This document shows positions 8,477 through 18,962 of a DNA stretch of 64,000 bases, piece by piece. Under the pieces are notes generated by a model that saw only the letters and a program-made list of their open reading frames with translations, did not search any database and was not told the DNA's origin. Position 1 is the stretch's first letter; the number at the start of each line of letters is the position of its first letter. Source of the stretch: Bosea sp. OAE506 (GTDB taxonomy: Bacteria; Pseudomonadota; Alphaproteobacteria; Rhizobiales; Beijerinckiaceae); contig NZ_JBEPOB010000001.1 in NCBI RefSeq assembly GCF_040546595.1, forward strand, positions 4,279,001 through 4,343,000, given 5' to 3'. A program made the translations under genes and the position numbers.

Positions 8477-10075
8477 CTACCCCGTCGCGCCGGATCGCAT
8501 CAGCTTGTAGGTGATCGAGTCGACGAGCGCCTGGAAGGACGCGTCGATGATGTTGGCGCTGACGCCCACCGTGGTCCAGCGCTCGCCGGTCTCGTCCGCC
8601 GACTCGATCAGCACGCGGGTGACGGCATCCGTGCCGCCCTGGAAGATGCGGACCTTGTAGTCGACGAGGCGAAGCCCCGCGATCAGCGACTGGTAGCGGC
8701 CAAGATCCTTGCGCAGCGCGACATCGAGCGCGTTGACCGGGCCGGCCGCGCCCTCGGCGGCCGAGATCAGCACCTCGTCGCCGACCTTCACCTTCACGAT
8801 CGCCTCCGAGAAGGTGACGAGATCGCCGAGCGCGTTGTAGCGGCGCTCGACATTCACCTTGAAGCGCTCGACCTCGAAATAGGCCGGCACCTCGCCCATG
8901 ATCCGCTTGGCGAGCAGGTAGAAGGAGGCGTCGGCGCCCTCGAAGGCGTAGCCCTGCGCCTCCTTCTCCTTGACCTCCTCCAGCACGCGGCCGAGCCGGG
9001 GATCGTCGCGGCCGAGCGTGACGCCGATGCGCTCCAGCTCGGCGACGAGGTTCGACTTGCCGCCCTGGTCCGAGATCAGCACCTTGCGGCGGTTGCCGAC
9101 CGCTTCGGGCGGCACATGCTCGTAGGTGCGCGGGTCCTTCCGCACGGCCGAGGCATGGATGCCGGCCTTGGTGGCGAAGGCGGAGGCGCCGACGAAGGGC
9201 GCATGCCGGTTGGGCGCGCGGTTCAGCATCTCGTCGAGGGCGCGCGAGACCTGGCTGAGCTCGCCGAGCTGCTTCTCGTCGATGCCCAGCGCGAAACGCC
9301 CGCGATAGCGCTCCTTCAGCTTCAGCGCGCCGATCAGCGTCACCAGATTGGCGTTGCCGCAGCGTTCGCCCAGCCCGTTCAGCGTGCCCTGGATCTGGCG
9401 CGCCCCGGCCTCGATGGCGGCCAGCGAATTGGCGACGGCGCAGCCGCAATCGTCATGGGCGTGGATGCCGAGATGATCGCCCGGAACGACCTTCGCGACA
9501 GCTGCGACGATAGCGCCGATCTCGTCGGGCAGTGTGCCGCCATTGGTGTCGCAGAGCACGACCCAGCGGGCGCCGGCCTCATAGGCCGTGCGGGCGCAGG
9601 CCAGCGCGTAGTCCGGATTGGCCTTGTAGCCGTCGAAGAAGTGCTCGCAGTCGAGCATGACCTCGCGGCCGGCGGCCTTCGCCGCCTCGACGCTTTCGCG
9701 GATGCCGGCGAGGTTGTCCTCGAGCGGGATCTCGAGCGCGACATGGACATGGTAGTCCCAGCTCTTGGCGACGAAGACGATCGCGTCCGCCTTCGCCTCG
9801 AGCAGCGCGGCGATTCCGGGATCGTTGGCGGCCGAGCGTCCCGCCCGCTTGGTCATGCCGAAGGCGGCGAATTTGGCGTGTTTCGTCGGCTTTTCGGCGA
9901 AGAAGGCGGTGTCGAGCGGGTTGGCGCCGGGATAGCCGCCCTCGACATAGTCGATGCCCAACCGGTCGAGCAGGCCCGCCACGGCGCGCTTGTCGTCGAG
10001 CGAGAAATCGACGCCGGTGGTCTGCGCGCCGTCGCGCAGCGTCGTGTCGAACAGGTGGATGCGGGCCGCGCTCAT
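8477..10075 (-). CDS. cimA: (R)-citramalate synthase
   Basis: Condenses pyruvate and acetyl-CoA to (R)-citramalate, a threonine-independent entry to isoleucine synthesis; a 2-isopropylmalate-synthase relative. The 532 residues carry the HMGL-like signature DTTLRDGAQTTG (about 10-21), the metal-binding HAHDDCG, and a C-terminal LeuA-type regulatory domain (from about 400) that in the family binds isoleucine. The long insertion-free form with GNANLVTLI is typical of CimA rather than LeuA. Its ATG overlaps the stop of a 36-codon ORF in an ATGA, so its translation is probably coupled to the upstream chain from cysS. Confidence 0.92.
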   Translation of the reverse strand: MSAARIHLFDTTLRDGAQTTGVDFSLDDKRAVAGLLDRLGIDYVEGGYPGANPLDTAFFAEKPTKHAKFAAFGMTKRAGRSAANDPGIAALLEAKADAIVFVAKSWDYHVHVALEIPLEDNLAGIRESVEAAKAAGREVMLDCEHFFDGYKANPDYALACARTAYEAGARWVVLCDTNGGTLPDEIGAIVAAVAKVVPGDHLGIHAHDDCGCAVANSLAAIEAGARQIQGTLNGLGERCGNANLVTLIGALKLKERYRGRFALGIDEKQLGELSQVSRALDEMLNRAPNRHAPFVGASAFATKAGIHASAVRKDPRTYEHVPPEAVGNRRKVLISDQGGKSNLVAELERIGVTLGRDDPRLGRVLEEVKEKEAQGYAFEGADASFYLLAKRIMGEVPAYFEVERFKVNVERRYNALGDLVTFSEAIVKVKVGDEVLISAAEGAAGPVNALDVALRKDLGRYQSLIAGLRLVDYKVRIFQGGTDAVTRVLIESADETGERWTTVGVSANIIDASFQALVDSITYKLMRSGATG

Positions 10076-10182
10076 GCGTCGCGCCGCAGCTTGAAGCGCA
10101 ACACGCGCGGCACCACCATCGCCAACATGACGAGCTTGATGGCGACAGAGAGCGAGCCGGCGGGGCGGATCTTCGGGGTCAT
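10072..10182 (-). CDS. 36-residue ORF linking cysS and cimA
   Basis: Reads [18 protein letters not shown] then MLAMVVPRVLRFKLRRDA. The middle is a hydrophobic helix flanked by basic residues, so the product, if stable, could be a small membrane protein. Its ATG overlaps the stop of the 19-codon ORF and its stop overlaps the cimA ATG, both as ATGA. There is no recognised homologue I can name. It could be a real microprotein or only a ribosome relay; two consecutive four-base overlaps make translation likely. Confidence 0.5.
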   Translation of the reverse strand: MTPKIRPAGSLSVAIKLVMLAMVVPRVLRFKLRRDA

Positions 10183-10234
10183 GGCTGTTCTTTTTCAGGC
10201 TTGATGAGGATGGCGGCGGGCCGCGTGTCGCGGT

Positions 10235-10238
<4 letters not shown>
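10179..10238 (-). CDS. 19-residue ORF overlapping the cysS stop
   Basis: Reads [19 protein letters not shown]. Its ATG overlaps the cysS stop codon (ATGA) and its own stop overlaps the ATG of the 36-residue ORF (ATGA). It is too short for a folded protein; a leader that passes ribosomes from cysS to cimA, or the remnant of a larger gene once between them, are the two explanations I consider likely. Confidence 0.4.
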
Positions 10239-11773
<1,535 letters not shown>

Positions 11774-12094
11774 CGGGGTGTTGATCCTGGCGAACGGCGA
11801 AAGCGTGACGAAGGGCGATCCTGGCCGCTGGCCGGGGCGCTGTTGCGTCTTTACCGTTTCAGGATGAGGACGTGAGCAGCCGGCCAGCGAGAGCTAGCGG
11901 CAAATCATGCAGATAATGTTGAGGGCCCGCGTCATCCCGACACGCTTGCCTTCGCGCGCGCTTTCCGTCAAGAGGGCGCCCCGTTTTTGCTCCGGCCGCG
12001 CCGGATGCAGGACATTTTATTCAAATTTTAACCGATAGGAACCATCCTCGTGAGTCGAGGGTTGAGCGCCCATCGTTTGCGAGGAAGTCACCCC
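11774..12094. other. 321-base gap between cysS and a divergent small gene
   Basis: I see no gene here. The part near 12010-12045 is locally AT-rich (ATTTTATTCAAATTTTAA) and would suit a promoter for the gene starting at 12095; a short GGGCGCCCCGTTTTT at about 11974 resembles a weak terminator. No convincing -35/-10 pair can be fixed by eye. Confidence 0.4.
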
Positions 12095-12430
12095 ATGCGT
12101 CGCGCCGTTGCCTTGATCGGCCTGTTCGGGATCGTCGGAGCCGGACTTTCGCTGTCGGTCCTGCCGACGACGAAGACCGAGGCCGCCCCCAATGGGCAGC
12201 GCACCTTCCTGATCCCCGCCAGCGACGGCTACGGCGTCGCCGACTGCATCTCCAGCAAGTCGGAATGCGGCAAGATCGTCGCGGACGCCTGGTGCGAAGC
12301 CCAGGGCTATGCCCGCGCGAACTCCTTCGGACTGGCCTCTCGCGAGGATTTCACCGGATCGCTCTCGAAGGCTCGCACCGCCCCCGCTGCTGCTCCTGAG
12401 CAGCCTCTGGTCATCACCTGCGGCGGCTGA
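12095..12430 (+). CDS. Small secreted hypothetical protein
   Basis: A 111-residue protein. The ATG is preceded by GAGGAAG at a good distance, which decides the start over an upstream in-frame GTG. A signal peptide (RRAVALIGLFGIVGAGLSLSVL) is followed by a mature part with four cysteines (ADCISS, SECGK, ADAWCEAQG, VITCGG) that could form two disulfides. I do not recognise the family. It is convergent with the creA-like gene. Confidence 0.75.
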   Translation: MRRAVALIGLFGIVGAGLSLSVLPTTKTEAAPNGQRTFLIPASDGYGVADCISSKSECGKIVADAWCEAQGYARANSFGLASREDFTGSLSKARTAPAAAPEQPLVITCGG

Positions 12431-12439
12431 GGCCGTCGC

Positions 12440-12952
12440 TCACCTGATCCACTCGCTGCACCTGGCGGGCTCGGCCGTGCCGCCCCAGGGCATGATCGGC
12501 ACGCTCGAGGTCGAGTTCTTCGGCGAGCCGTCGATCAGCTTGTCGGAATAAACCATGTAGATCAGGACGTTGCGCTTGGCGTCGCAGCCGCGGACGATCT
12601 GCATCTTCTTCCAGATCAGCGAGCGCCGCTCGCGGAACACGACATCGCCCTGCTCGGCCTTTTCCTTGAACCGGATCGGGCCGATCTGGCGGCAGGCGAG
12701 CGAGACGTCCGAGACCTCCTCGGCCACGCCGAACATGCCGGACACACCGCCCTTCTCGGGCACGGTGTAGTGGCAGGCGACGCCTTCGACGACGGGATCG
12801 TCGACGCCGTAGACCGCCAGCTTGTCGTCAGGCGTCAGCATCTTCCAGACGGTCGACTTGCGGAAGATCAGATCTTCCTGCGCCGTGGCCGGGGCCGCCA
12901 GACCGGCAAGACCGAGGGCACCGGCCAGAAGGGCGGAAGCAAGGGCTTTCAT
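12440..12952 (-). CDS. creA: CreA family periplasmic protein
   Basis: A 170-residue exported protein of unknown biochemical role. The signal peptide ends near PATAQ; the mature part shows the family pattern: IFRKSTVWKMLTPDDKLAVYGVDDP, VEGVACHYTVPEKGG, SLACRQIGPI and CDAKRNVLIYMVYSDKLIDGSPKNS. The name comes from the E. coli cre locus, but function there is unclear. It precedes, on the same strand, nothing obviously linked; the downstream neighbour is convergent. Confidence 0.9.
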   Translation of the reverse strand: MKALASALLAGALGLAGLAAPATAQEDLIFRKSTVWKMLTPDDKLAVYGVDDPVVEGVACHYTVPEKGGVSGMFGVAEEVSDVSLACRQIGPIRFKEKAEQGDVVFRERRSLIWKKMQIVRGCDAKRNVLIYMVYSDKLIDGSPKNSTSSVPIMPWGGTAEPARCSEWIR

Positions 12953-13033
12953 GGGGTCGTCTCTCCAGCGGCGCGAGGGCCTCGCGCCGGATATGGTTGC
13001 GCTGGTCGGCTCCCGCCAGAGCCGGCGCGGCGT

Positions 13034-13567
13034 TCAGGCCGCCAGCGGTTTGAAGGCGAGATAGGCCGCAGCGATTGCGCCGGCGATGCCCGCCAGGAAC
13101 AGCACGAGCTTGAACTGCGTCGCCCGGCTGGCAAAGGCGACGTCGCCGGCCTCGACCTTCGGATACTTGTCGAGCAGACGGGCGACGGCGAGGTTTTCCG
13201 CCACGTCGCAGAGGCCGCCGAGCAGCCAGCCGCCGCCGCAGAGCGCCGCCACCCACCAGGGCTGACCGCGCATGGCGAGCCCCGCGATCAGGATCGCGCC
13301 GACGATGGCGTAGGTGAAGGCGAAGGCGACGTCGGCCGGGAGCACCCGGTTGCGGTAGCGGGCGCGGTGCGTCTCGCCATAGAGAGCGAAGAGCTTCTCG
13401 ACATCGTCGGCATTGTAGCCGTTCCAGTCGTTCTCCAGCATGCGCGGCACGCCCTGGCGGCTGGACCAGATGCCCGCGGCCCAGAACAGCACCATCACCA
13501 GCACCGGCCCCCAGACGAAGAAGGCGAGCGGGACGGTCTCGGGATAGAAGGCGACGGTTTCGATCAT
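13034..13567 (-). CDS. Hypothetical membrane protein
   Basis: A 177-residue protein with four membrane helices (about residues 12-33, 83-101, 105-123 and 150-170) and a soluble loop containing NDWNGYNADDVEKLFALYGE. No recognised family or catalytic motif. It lies 81 bases upstream of creA on the same strand and may share its transcript. The 130 bases upstream hold two near-identical 17-base stretches (GCCAAGCG at 13631 and 13661). Confidence 0.7.
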   Translation of the reverse strand: MIETVAFYPETVPLAFFVWGPVLVMVLFWAAGIWSSRQGVPRMLENDWNGYNADDVEKLFALYGETHRARYRNRVLPADVAFAFTYAIVGAILIAGLAMRGQPWWVAALCGGGWLLGGLCDVAENLAVARLLDKYPKVEAGDVAFASRATQFKLVLFLAGIAGAIAAAYLAFKPLAA

Positions 13568-13699
13568 CAGGCGTCGGCTCTCGCGGAGGATGTGCGGTTA
13601 TGCGGCAAGGTAGCGGGCGCCCCTGCGGCCGCCAAGCGGTACGACGCCAGGCCCCCTGACGCCAAGCGCTATGACGCGTGGGTGGCGCTACGGTTCCCC

Positions 13700-14524
13700 T
13701 CACCCGAGCGGCAGGATCTCCTGCTCGATCGCGCCGAAGATGGAATGGCCCGCCGCATCCTTCATCTCGATGCGGACGGTGTCGCCGAAGCGCAGCGGCT
13801 GCTCCTGCGGCATCGGCACGGCCCAGGCCAGGATCGTCCCCGCCTGCAGCGCCTGCCGCGCGGCCGCCTGTGCCAGCAGGCTTCCCGCTGCGATGCCCGC
13901 CGGCACCTCGCCCCGCTGCAGGGGCTGCTGGTTGACCCGGCGCAGCAGGGGCAGCTCGACGCGCCCATCGCGCCAGGCGGGGCCGATCTCGTCGGGCGTC
14001 ACGACGACCGGCGAGAAGCTGAAAGCCACCTCGCGGGCGGCGGCGTCAGCCTCGCTTGTGGCGCCCTTCGTTTCCAGCACCCGGCAGCCCAGCATCACGA
14101 GGCGGATCACGCCTGCCGCCTGCGGCGACCCGGACCGTGCCGCAAGGTCGCCCGCAATGACGGCCAGTCCCGCCTCGGCAACCAGACCGGCAGCCTCATC
14201 GACGGCGCGCACGGGCTGGCGGGGCCCCAGCGCCCCGGCCGAGGGGGCCGAAGCGAGTTCGCCCACCCCGCCCGTTGCGACGAACCGCCCGAAGGCGCGC
14301 GGCAGTGGCGCGGCACAGTCATGCTCGTGGAAGCGGAATGAGGGCACCGAGCCGTGCTCGAGCGCCTCCGCCAGATCGCCGAGGCGCGGGGCGAGCCGGT
14401 CCCAGTCGTCGAGTGCCGCCTGCAGGGTCGGCACGACGGGAAAGGCGTCGGTCGCCCGGGTGAGATCGCGTGAGACCACGACGAGACGGCCGTCGCGACC
14501 ATGCTCAAGTGAAGCGAGTTTCAT
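13700..14524 (-). CDS. Degenerate fumarylacetoacetase-like protein
   Basis: The ends match bacterial FAH-family hydrolases closely: MKLASLEHGRDGRLVVVSRDL with TLQAALDDWDRLAPRLG at the N-terminus, and FGDTVRIEMKDAAGHSIFGAIEQ at the C-terminus. The central region is shortened (274 residues against about 330) and altered. The metal-binding D-x-E-x-E segment expected near EAEVAVITGD reads EAGLAVIAGD, and the expected YQGGSD, SKPASAFSP and GSGTVSN segments are missing or replaced. It is therefore probably not a normal C-C hydrolase. Comparison is from memory of the family. It is divergent from the TRAP binding protein gene. Confidence 0.7.
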   Translation of the reverse strand: MKLASLEHGRDGRLVVVSRDLTRATDAFPVVPTLQAALDDWDRLAPRLGDLAEALEHGSVPSFRFHEHDCAAPLPRAFGRFVATGGVGELASAPSAGALGPRQPVRAVDEAAGLVAEAGLAVIAGDLAARSGSPQAAGVIRLVMLGCRVLETKGATSEADAAAREVAFSFSPVVVTPDEIGPAWRDGRVELPLLRRVNQQPLQRGEVPAGIAAGSLLAQAAARQALQAGTILAWAVPMPQEQPLRFGDTVRIEMKDAAGHSIFGAIEQEILPLG

Positions 14525-14587
14525 GTCTTTTCATTCCTCGCCTGACGGGCCAATAAGGGCAGAACAAGCCCGTGGGAGGATCACCTT

Positions 14588-15673
14588 ATGAAACGCCGCG
14601 ACTTTTTGAAAACAGGCGCTCTCGCCGCCGCCGCGACCCCTGTCGCGATGCCCGCGATCGCGCAGTCGCAGCCCGAGGTGAAATGGCGGCTGACCTCGAG
14701 CTTCCCGAAGTCGCTCGACACCATCTTCGGCACGGCGCAGCAGTTCTCGAAGCTGGTCAGCGAGGCGACCGACGGCAAGTTCCAGATCCAGGTCTTCGCG
14801 CCCGGCGAGATCGTGCCCGGCCTGCAGGCGCTCGACGCGGTGTCCTCGGGCACGGTCGAATGCGCGCATTCGCCGACCTATTTCTACATCGGCAAGGACC
14901 CGACGCTGGGGCTGGGCACCGGGATTCCCTTCGGGCTCAACGCCCGCCAGCAGCACAGCTGGTGGTATTTCGGCGGAGGCGAGCAGATCGTCAACGGCGT
15001 GCTCGACCGCTTCAATGCGTACTCGATCCCCTGCGGCAATTCCGGCTGCCAGATGGGCGGCTTCTTCCGCAACGAGCTCAAGGGCATCGACGACCTCAAG
15101 GGCCTCAAGTTCCGCATCGGCGGCATGGGCGGCGCGGTGCTGGCCAAGCTCGGCGTGGTGCCGACCCAGATCGCACCCGGCGACGTCTACCCGGCGCTGG
15201 AGCGCGGCACGATCGATGCGGCCGAGTTCGTCGGCCCCTATGACGACGAGAAGCTCGGCTTCATCCGCGTCGCCAAATACTACTACTATCCTGGCTGGTG
15301 GGAGGGCGGCGCGATGCTGCACCTGATCATCGGCAAGGAGGCCTGGGCCAAGCTGCCCAAGCACTACCAGGCGATCGTCCAGAATGCCTGCGAGGCGGCC
15401 AACAACTGGATGCTCGGCAAATACGACTTCGTGAACCCGGGCGGCCTGCGCCGGCTCGTCGCCCAGGGCGCGCAGCTGCGCCCCTTCCCGCTGCCGGTGA
15501 TGGAAGCGGCGCTGAAGGCGGCGGAGGAGTATTACGCCGAGACCTCGGCCAAGAGTGCCGACTTCAAGGCCGGCTACGACTCGATGGTGGCCTTCCGCGG
15601 CGAGAACCTGCTCTGGTGGCAGGTAGCGGAGTTGTCCTTCGACAGCTTCATGAACCGGCTGAAGGCGCGCTGA
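14588..15673 (+). CDS. TRAP transporter substrate-binding protein (DctP/TakP-like), orphan
   Basis: A 361-residue periplasmic binding protein for a TRAP carrier. The N-terminus MKRRDFLKTGAL with an alanine-rich core is a twin-arginine signal. The mature part has PKSLDTIFGTAQQFSKLV, GLKFRIGGMGGAVLAKLG with the conserved carboxylate-binding arginine, and WWEGGAMLHL, typical of the TakP-type group that binds 2-oxoacids or lactate, sometimes with calcium. No DctQ or DctM membrane subunit is encoded nearby, so it must pair with a transporter elsewhere. A MarR regulator follows 31 bases downstream. Confidence 0.9.
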   Translation: MKRRDFLKTGALAAAATPVAMPAIAQSQPEVKWRLTSSFPKSLDTIFGTAQQFSKLVSEATDGKFQIQVFAPGEIVPGLQALDAVSSGTVECAHSPTYFYIGKDPTLGLGTGIPFGLNARQQHSWWYFGGGEQIVNGVLDRFNAYSIPCGNSGCQMGGFFRNELKGIDDLKGLKFRIGGMGGAVLAKLGVVPTQIAPGDVYPALERGTIDAAEFVGPYDDEKLGFIRVAKYYYYPGWWEGGAMLHLIIGKEAWAKLPKHYQAIVQNACEAANNWMLGKYDFVNPGGLRRLVAQGAQLRPFPLPVMEAALKAAEEYYAETSAKSADFKAGYDSMVAFRGENLLWWQVAELSFDSFMNRLKAR

Positions 15674-15704
15674 GGCGCCGGCCGCGGGAGGCTGACGCCC
15701 AACC

Positions 15705-16199
15705 ATGACGACGAAGCCCCCCTCTCCCCAGCCGGAAGCGCCGCTCCGGCTGGAGCAGTTCCTGCCCTACCGCCTCAATGTCGTGGCCTTCCACTCGGCG
15801 CGCGCGCTGGGGCGCATCTACGACGCGCAATTCGGCATCGGCATTCCCGAATGGCGGGTGGTCGCGCAGCTCGGCGAGTTCGGCAAGCTGACCTCGCGCG
15901 ACATCGGCGAGCTCGCGCAGATGCACAAGACCAAGGTCTCGCGCGCCGTCTCGGAGCTGGAGAAGCGCGGCCTCGTCTCGCGCGCCGAGAACCGGCAGGA
16001 CCGGCGCGAATCCTTCGTCGCCCTGACCTCGGCCGGCGAGCGGATCTATGCCCAGATCGTGCCGCTGGCGCTGGCCTTCCAGGCGCGCTGGACAGAGGGC
16101 ATCGCGCCCGAGGAGCTCAAGGTCTTCGAGCGCGTGCTCTCGACCCTGACCGAGCGCAGCCGCCACCTCGCCGGCAGCTATCGCGACGACGAGGGCTGA
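15705..16199 (+). CDS. MarR family transcriptional regulator
   Basis: A 164-residue winged-helix repressor. The DNA-binding part reads TSRDIGELAQMHKTKVSRAVSELEKRGLV followed by the wing ENRQDRRESFVALT, which is textbook MarR. It lies directly behind the orphan TRAP binding protein on the same strand and may control it or an aromatic-acid pathway; target unknown. It is convergent with purC, with a long inverted repeat in the gap. Confidence 0.92.
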   Translation: MTTKPPSPQPEAPLRLEQFLPYRLNVVAFHSARALGRIYDAQFGIGIPEWRVVAQLGEFGKLTSRDIGELAQMHKTKVSRAVSELEKRGLVSRAENRQDRRESFVALTSAGERIYAQIVPLALAFQARWTEGIAPEELKVFERVLSTLTERSRHLAGSYRDDEG

Positions 16200-16224
16200 G
16201 GGGGGCTCGCCTTCCGTCTTCATC

Positions 16225-16342
16225 AGCCCTCATCCTGAGGAGCGCTTCGCAGAAGCGCGTCTCGAAGGATGCTCCAGGAGATTCCGAGAACACTGGAGCA
16301 TCCTTCGAGACGCCGCTGGCGCGGCTCCTCAGGATGAGGGCT
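16225..16342. repeat. Long nested inverted repeat between MarR gene and purC
   Basis: The outer arms are AGCCCTCATCCTGAGGAGC and its perfect reverse complement (16324-16342), 19 bases each. Inside is a second perfect pair starting GCGTCTCGAAGGATGCTCC. The whole folds into one long hairpin with a short loop around 16280-16290. Repeats starting with CCTCATCCTGAGGAG are widespread in genomes of this group (from memory). It may act as a bidirectional terminator for the convergent genes. Confidence 0.9.
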
Positions 16343-16348
16343 GGTTGA

Positions 16349-17299
16349 TCAAAAAAACCGCGCGAGATTGCGGCGGATGCGCTCCAGTGGCGGCTCGCCT
16401 GCCGGGGGCGGCTGGAAGGCCTGCCCGGTGATGGTCTCGAAAGCGCGGACATAAACGTCGGTCGTCTGCGCGATCAGCTCGGCGGGGATCGGCGGCAGAT
16501 CCTCCTTGTAGGGATCGCAACGGGCGACGACCCAGTTGCGAACGAAATCCTTGTCGAAGGAATCCGGCTTACCGCCCGCTGCGAAGCGCGCGGCGTAGCT
16601 ATCGGCCATCCAGTAGCGACTGGAATCGGGGGTGTGGATCTCGTCGGCGAGCAGGATCGTGCCGTCAGCGTCGGTGCCGAACTCGTATTTGGTATCGGCG
16701 AGGATCAGGCCGCGCTGCGCCGCCATCGCCTGGCCCCGCGCGAAAAGCGCCAGCGCGTAGCGGCTCACCGTGTCCCACTGCTCGCGGGTCAGCAGCCCCT
16801 CATCGACGATCTGCGCGGCCGAGAGCGGCTCGTCATGGCCGCCGTCGAAGGCCTTGCTGGTCGGGGTGATGATCGCTTCCGGCAGGCGCTCATTGTCGCG
16901 CAGGCCGTGGGGCAGGCTGACCCCGTACATCTCGCGCCGGCCCTGCTTGTACATGGTCAGGATCGAGGTGCCGGTGGTGCCGGCGAGATAGCCGCGCACC
17001 ACGATCTCGACCGGAAGGATGTCGAGCCGCTTGCCGACCACGACATTGGGATCGGGATATTCGAGCACGTGGTTGGGGCAGATGTCGGCGGTGTGCTCGA
17101 ACCAGTGGCGCGCGGTCTGGGTCAGGACCTGGCCCTTATGGGGAATCGCGGCGATGGCGCGGTCGAAAGCGCTGAGGCGATCGGTCGAGATCAGGATGCG
17201 CCGGCCGTCCGGCAGGTCATAGTTCTCGCGGACCTTGCCGCGATAGTAGTTCGGCAGCTCGGGGATGAAGGCGGCTTCCAGCGCCAGAGGTTCGGTCAT
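16349..17299 (-). CDS. purC: Phosphoribosylaminoimidazole-succinocarboxamide synthase
   Basis: Joins CAIR and aspartate using ATP to give SAICAR in purine synthesis. The 316-residue length matches the long PurC form. Signature stretches are [26 protein letters not shown] near the N-terminus and [11 protein letters not shown] in the middle, plus the [20 protein letters not shown] segment. It is monocistronic here, with a palindromic repeat after its stop. Confidence 0.97.
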   Translation of the reverse strand: MTEPLALEAAFIPELPNYYRGKVRENYDLPDGRRILISTDRLSAFDRAIAAIPHKGQVLTQTARHWFEHTADICPNHVLEYPDPNVVVGKRLDILPVEIVVRGYLAGTTGTSILTMYKQGRREMYGVSLPHGLRDNERLPEAIITPTSKAFDGGHDEPLSAAQIVDEGLLTREQWDTVSRYALALFARGQAMAAQRGLILADTKYEFGTDADGTILLADEIHTPDSSRYWMADSYAARFAAGGKPDSFDKDFVRNWVVARCDPYKEDLPPIPAELIAQTTDVYVRAFETITGQAFQPPPAGEPPLERIRRNLARFF

Positions 17300-17583
17300 G
17301 TCGGCATCGCCCGGTCGCTGCGCCCGCGCGACATGCGCGGATGGCTCGCGAGCCTTCTAGACAGTCGGCGCGCGCGCGCCAACCGGTCCCGCCCAAGGTG
17401 GTGCGACGATTGCCCGGCGGCGGCGGATATGGCATGCGAACGCCTGCAGGCCGCGCCCGCGGCGGCACCGCTCCATAGTTCCGTCGCGTTTGGCGGCTGT
17501 TGTGCTCCGGCGAGCCCGCCAGCCCTGGACAAGGGCCGTCTGGCATTCGAGACCGACAAGCAGGTGACGTGATCCGACCCGCG

Positions 17584-18765
17584 ATGCTCTTCAGACGCCT
17601 CCGACTGCGTTCCCCCGGCCGCCTCGGTGCGGCGCTGTTCGCGCTCGCCCTCACCGGCGGCGCGGCGGTGGCGCAGTCGCCCGCCTGCAATGCCTGGCGC
17701 TCCGAACTCGCCAGCCTGCAGGGCCAGCGCGGCGGCGGCGATCCGCGCGCGGCGCAGATGGCGCAACGCGTCGGCGCGCAGCTCGCGCAGGCGACGAACC
17801 AGTACCGCGCCATGGGCTGCGAGCGCGGCGGCTTCACCTTCTTCGGCGAGGGGCCTCCCCGCGAATGTGGCGGCCTGCGCGCGCAGATCGGCCAGTTGCA
17901 GGCACAGTACGCCAATCTCCAGCAGGCGGCGCAGGGCGGCGCCGTAGAGCAGCGCCGGGCGCAGCTCGCCTCCGCGATCAACGCCAACTGCCGCGCCCCA
18001 CAGCAGCGCGGCTTCTTCGAGACCATCTTCGGCCTCGAGCCACGCCGCGGAGAAATCGATTCGACGATGCCGGAGCTCGACCCCGAGCAGCCGATCGAGC
18101 CCGAAAAGCCGCGGATGGGCGGCCCCCAGACGGTTTGCGTGCGGACCTGCGACGGCTTCTTCTTCCCGCTCGCCAACAATCCCGGCGGACGCGACAGCTC
18201 CGACGAAATGTGCCAGGCGCTCTGCCCCGGCGTCGAGACGCTGGCCTATGGCATGACCAATGGCGGCGACATCCAGAACGCGGTCGCGCGCGCCACCGGC
18301 CAGCCCTATGCCTCACTGCCGAACGCCGGCAAGTATCAGCGCAGCTTCGATTCCGCCTGCACCTGCCGCGCGCAGGGCCAAAGCTGGGCGCAGGCCCTGA
18401 AGGAAGCCGAGTACCTGCTCGACAAGCGCAAGGGCGACGTCATCGTCACCGAGCAGCGCGCCGCGGAACTGTCGCGGCCGAAGGAGGCAAAGCCCGATCC
18501 GAAGCGGCGCGGCGCCGCAGCTCCTGCGGTGCAGCCGGCCGCTACGCCCGCGATTCCCGAAGAGAAGCCGATGCCGTCCGAGAACTCTCCGACCTCCGGG
18601 ACCGAGTCGGCCGGCGTCGGCCCGGCCTCGGTCGGCGAGCGCGTTCTCGACAAGGGCGATGGCCTCAAGCGGGAATCGCAGAGCGTGACGGGCGAACGCC
18701 GGACGGTGCGGATCGTCGCGCCGAACCTCGCGCCCAATCTCGGAAACGCGACCATCCGGCCCTGA
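17584..18765 (+). CDS. DUF2865 domain-containing exported protein
   Basis: A roughly 393-residue exported protein. The N-terminal signal peptide has the core LGAALFALALTGGAAVAQ. An alanine/glutamine-rich coiled region (about 40-140, two cysteine pairs) precedes the DUF2865 core: TVCVRTCDGFFFPLANNP, SSDEMCQALCPGVETLAYGM and FDSACTCRAQGQSW. The C-terminal 90 residues are rich in proline and alanine and probably flexible. Function unknown; family restricted to alphaproteobacteria as far as I know. A GTG at 17569 is an alternative start. Confidence 0.85.
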   Translation: MLFRRLRLRSPGRLGAALFALALTGGAAVAQSPACNAWRSELASLQGQRGGGDPRAAQMAQRVGAQLAQATNQYRAMGCERGGFTFFGEGPPRECGGLRAQIGQLQAQYANLQQAAQGGAVEQRRAQLASAINANCRAPQQRGFFETIFGLEPRRGEIDSTMPELDPEQPIEPEKPRMGGPQTVCVRTCDGFFFPLANNPGGRDSSDEMCQALCPGVETLAYGMTNGGDIQNAVARATGQPYASLPNAGKYQRSFDSACTCRAQGQSWAQALKEAEYLLDKRKGDVIVTEQRAAELSRPKEAKPDPKRRGAAAPAVQPAATPAIPEEKPMPSENSPTSGTESAGVGPASVGERVLDKGDGLKRESQSVTGERRTVRIVAPNLAPNLGNATIRP

Positions 18766-18962
18766 GGACGCAGGCTGTTCCATGCGCTGAGCGTATTGCA
18801 GTCGCGCAAAACCGAACTGGCTAGCCCGTGGACGCATGACGACGACGGCGCGATAGAGGAGGTAACGCCACCCTCATCGGGGCAGCGGACCCGAACCGCC
18901 TCGCCGATCGCCTCGCGCCGTCGTCGGCGGCAGGACCGGCCGCTCCCGCGCCGGAGACCGCC

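Noticed and set aside
13631..13677. Two 17-base near-identical stretches (GCCAAGCG...) 30 bases apart
   Set aside because: Only two copies, 15 of 17 matching, in GC-rich spacer; no evidence of function.
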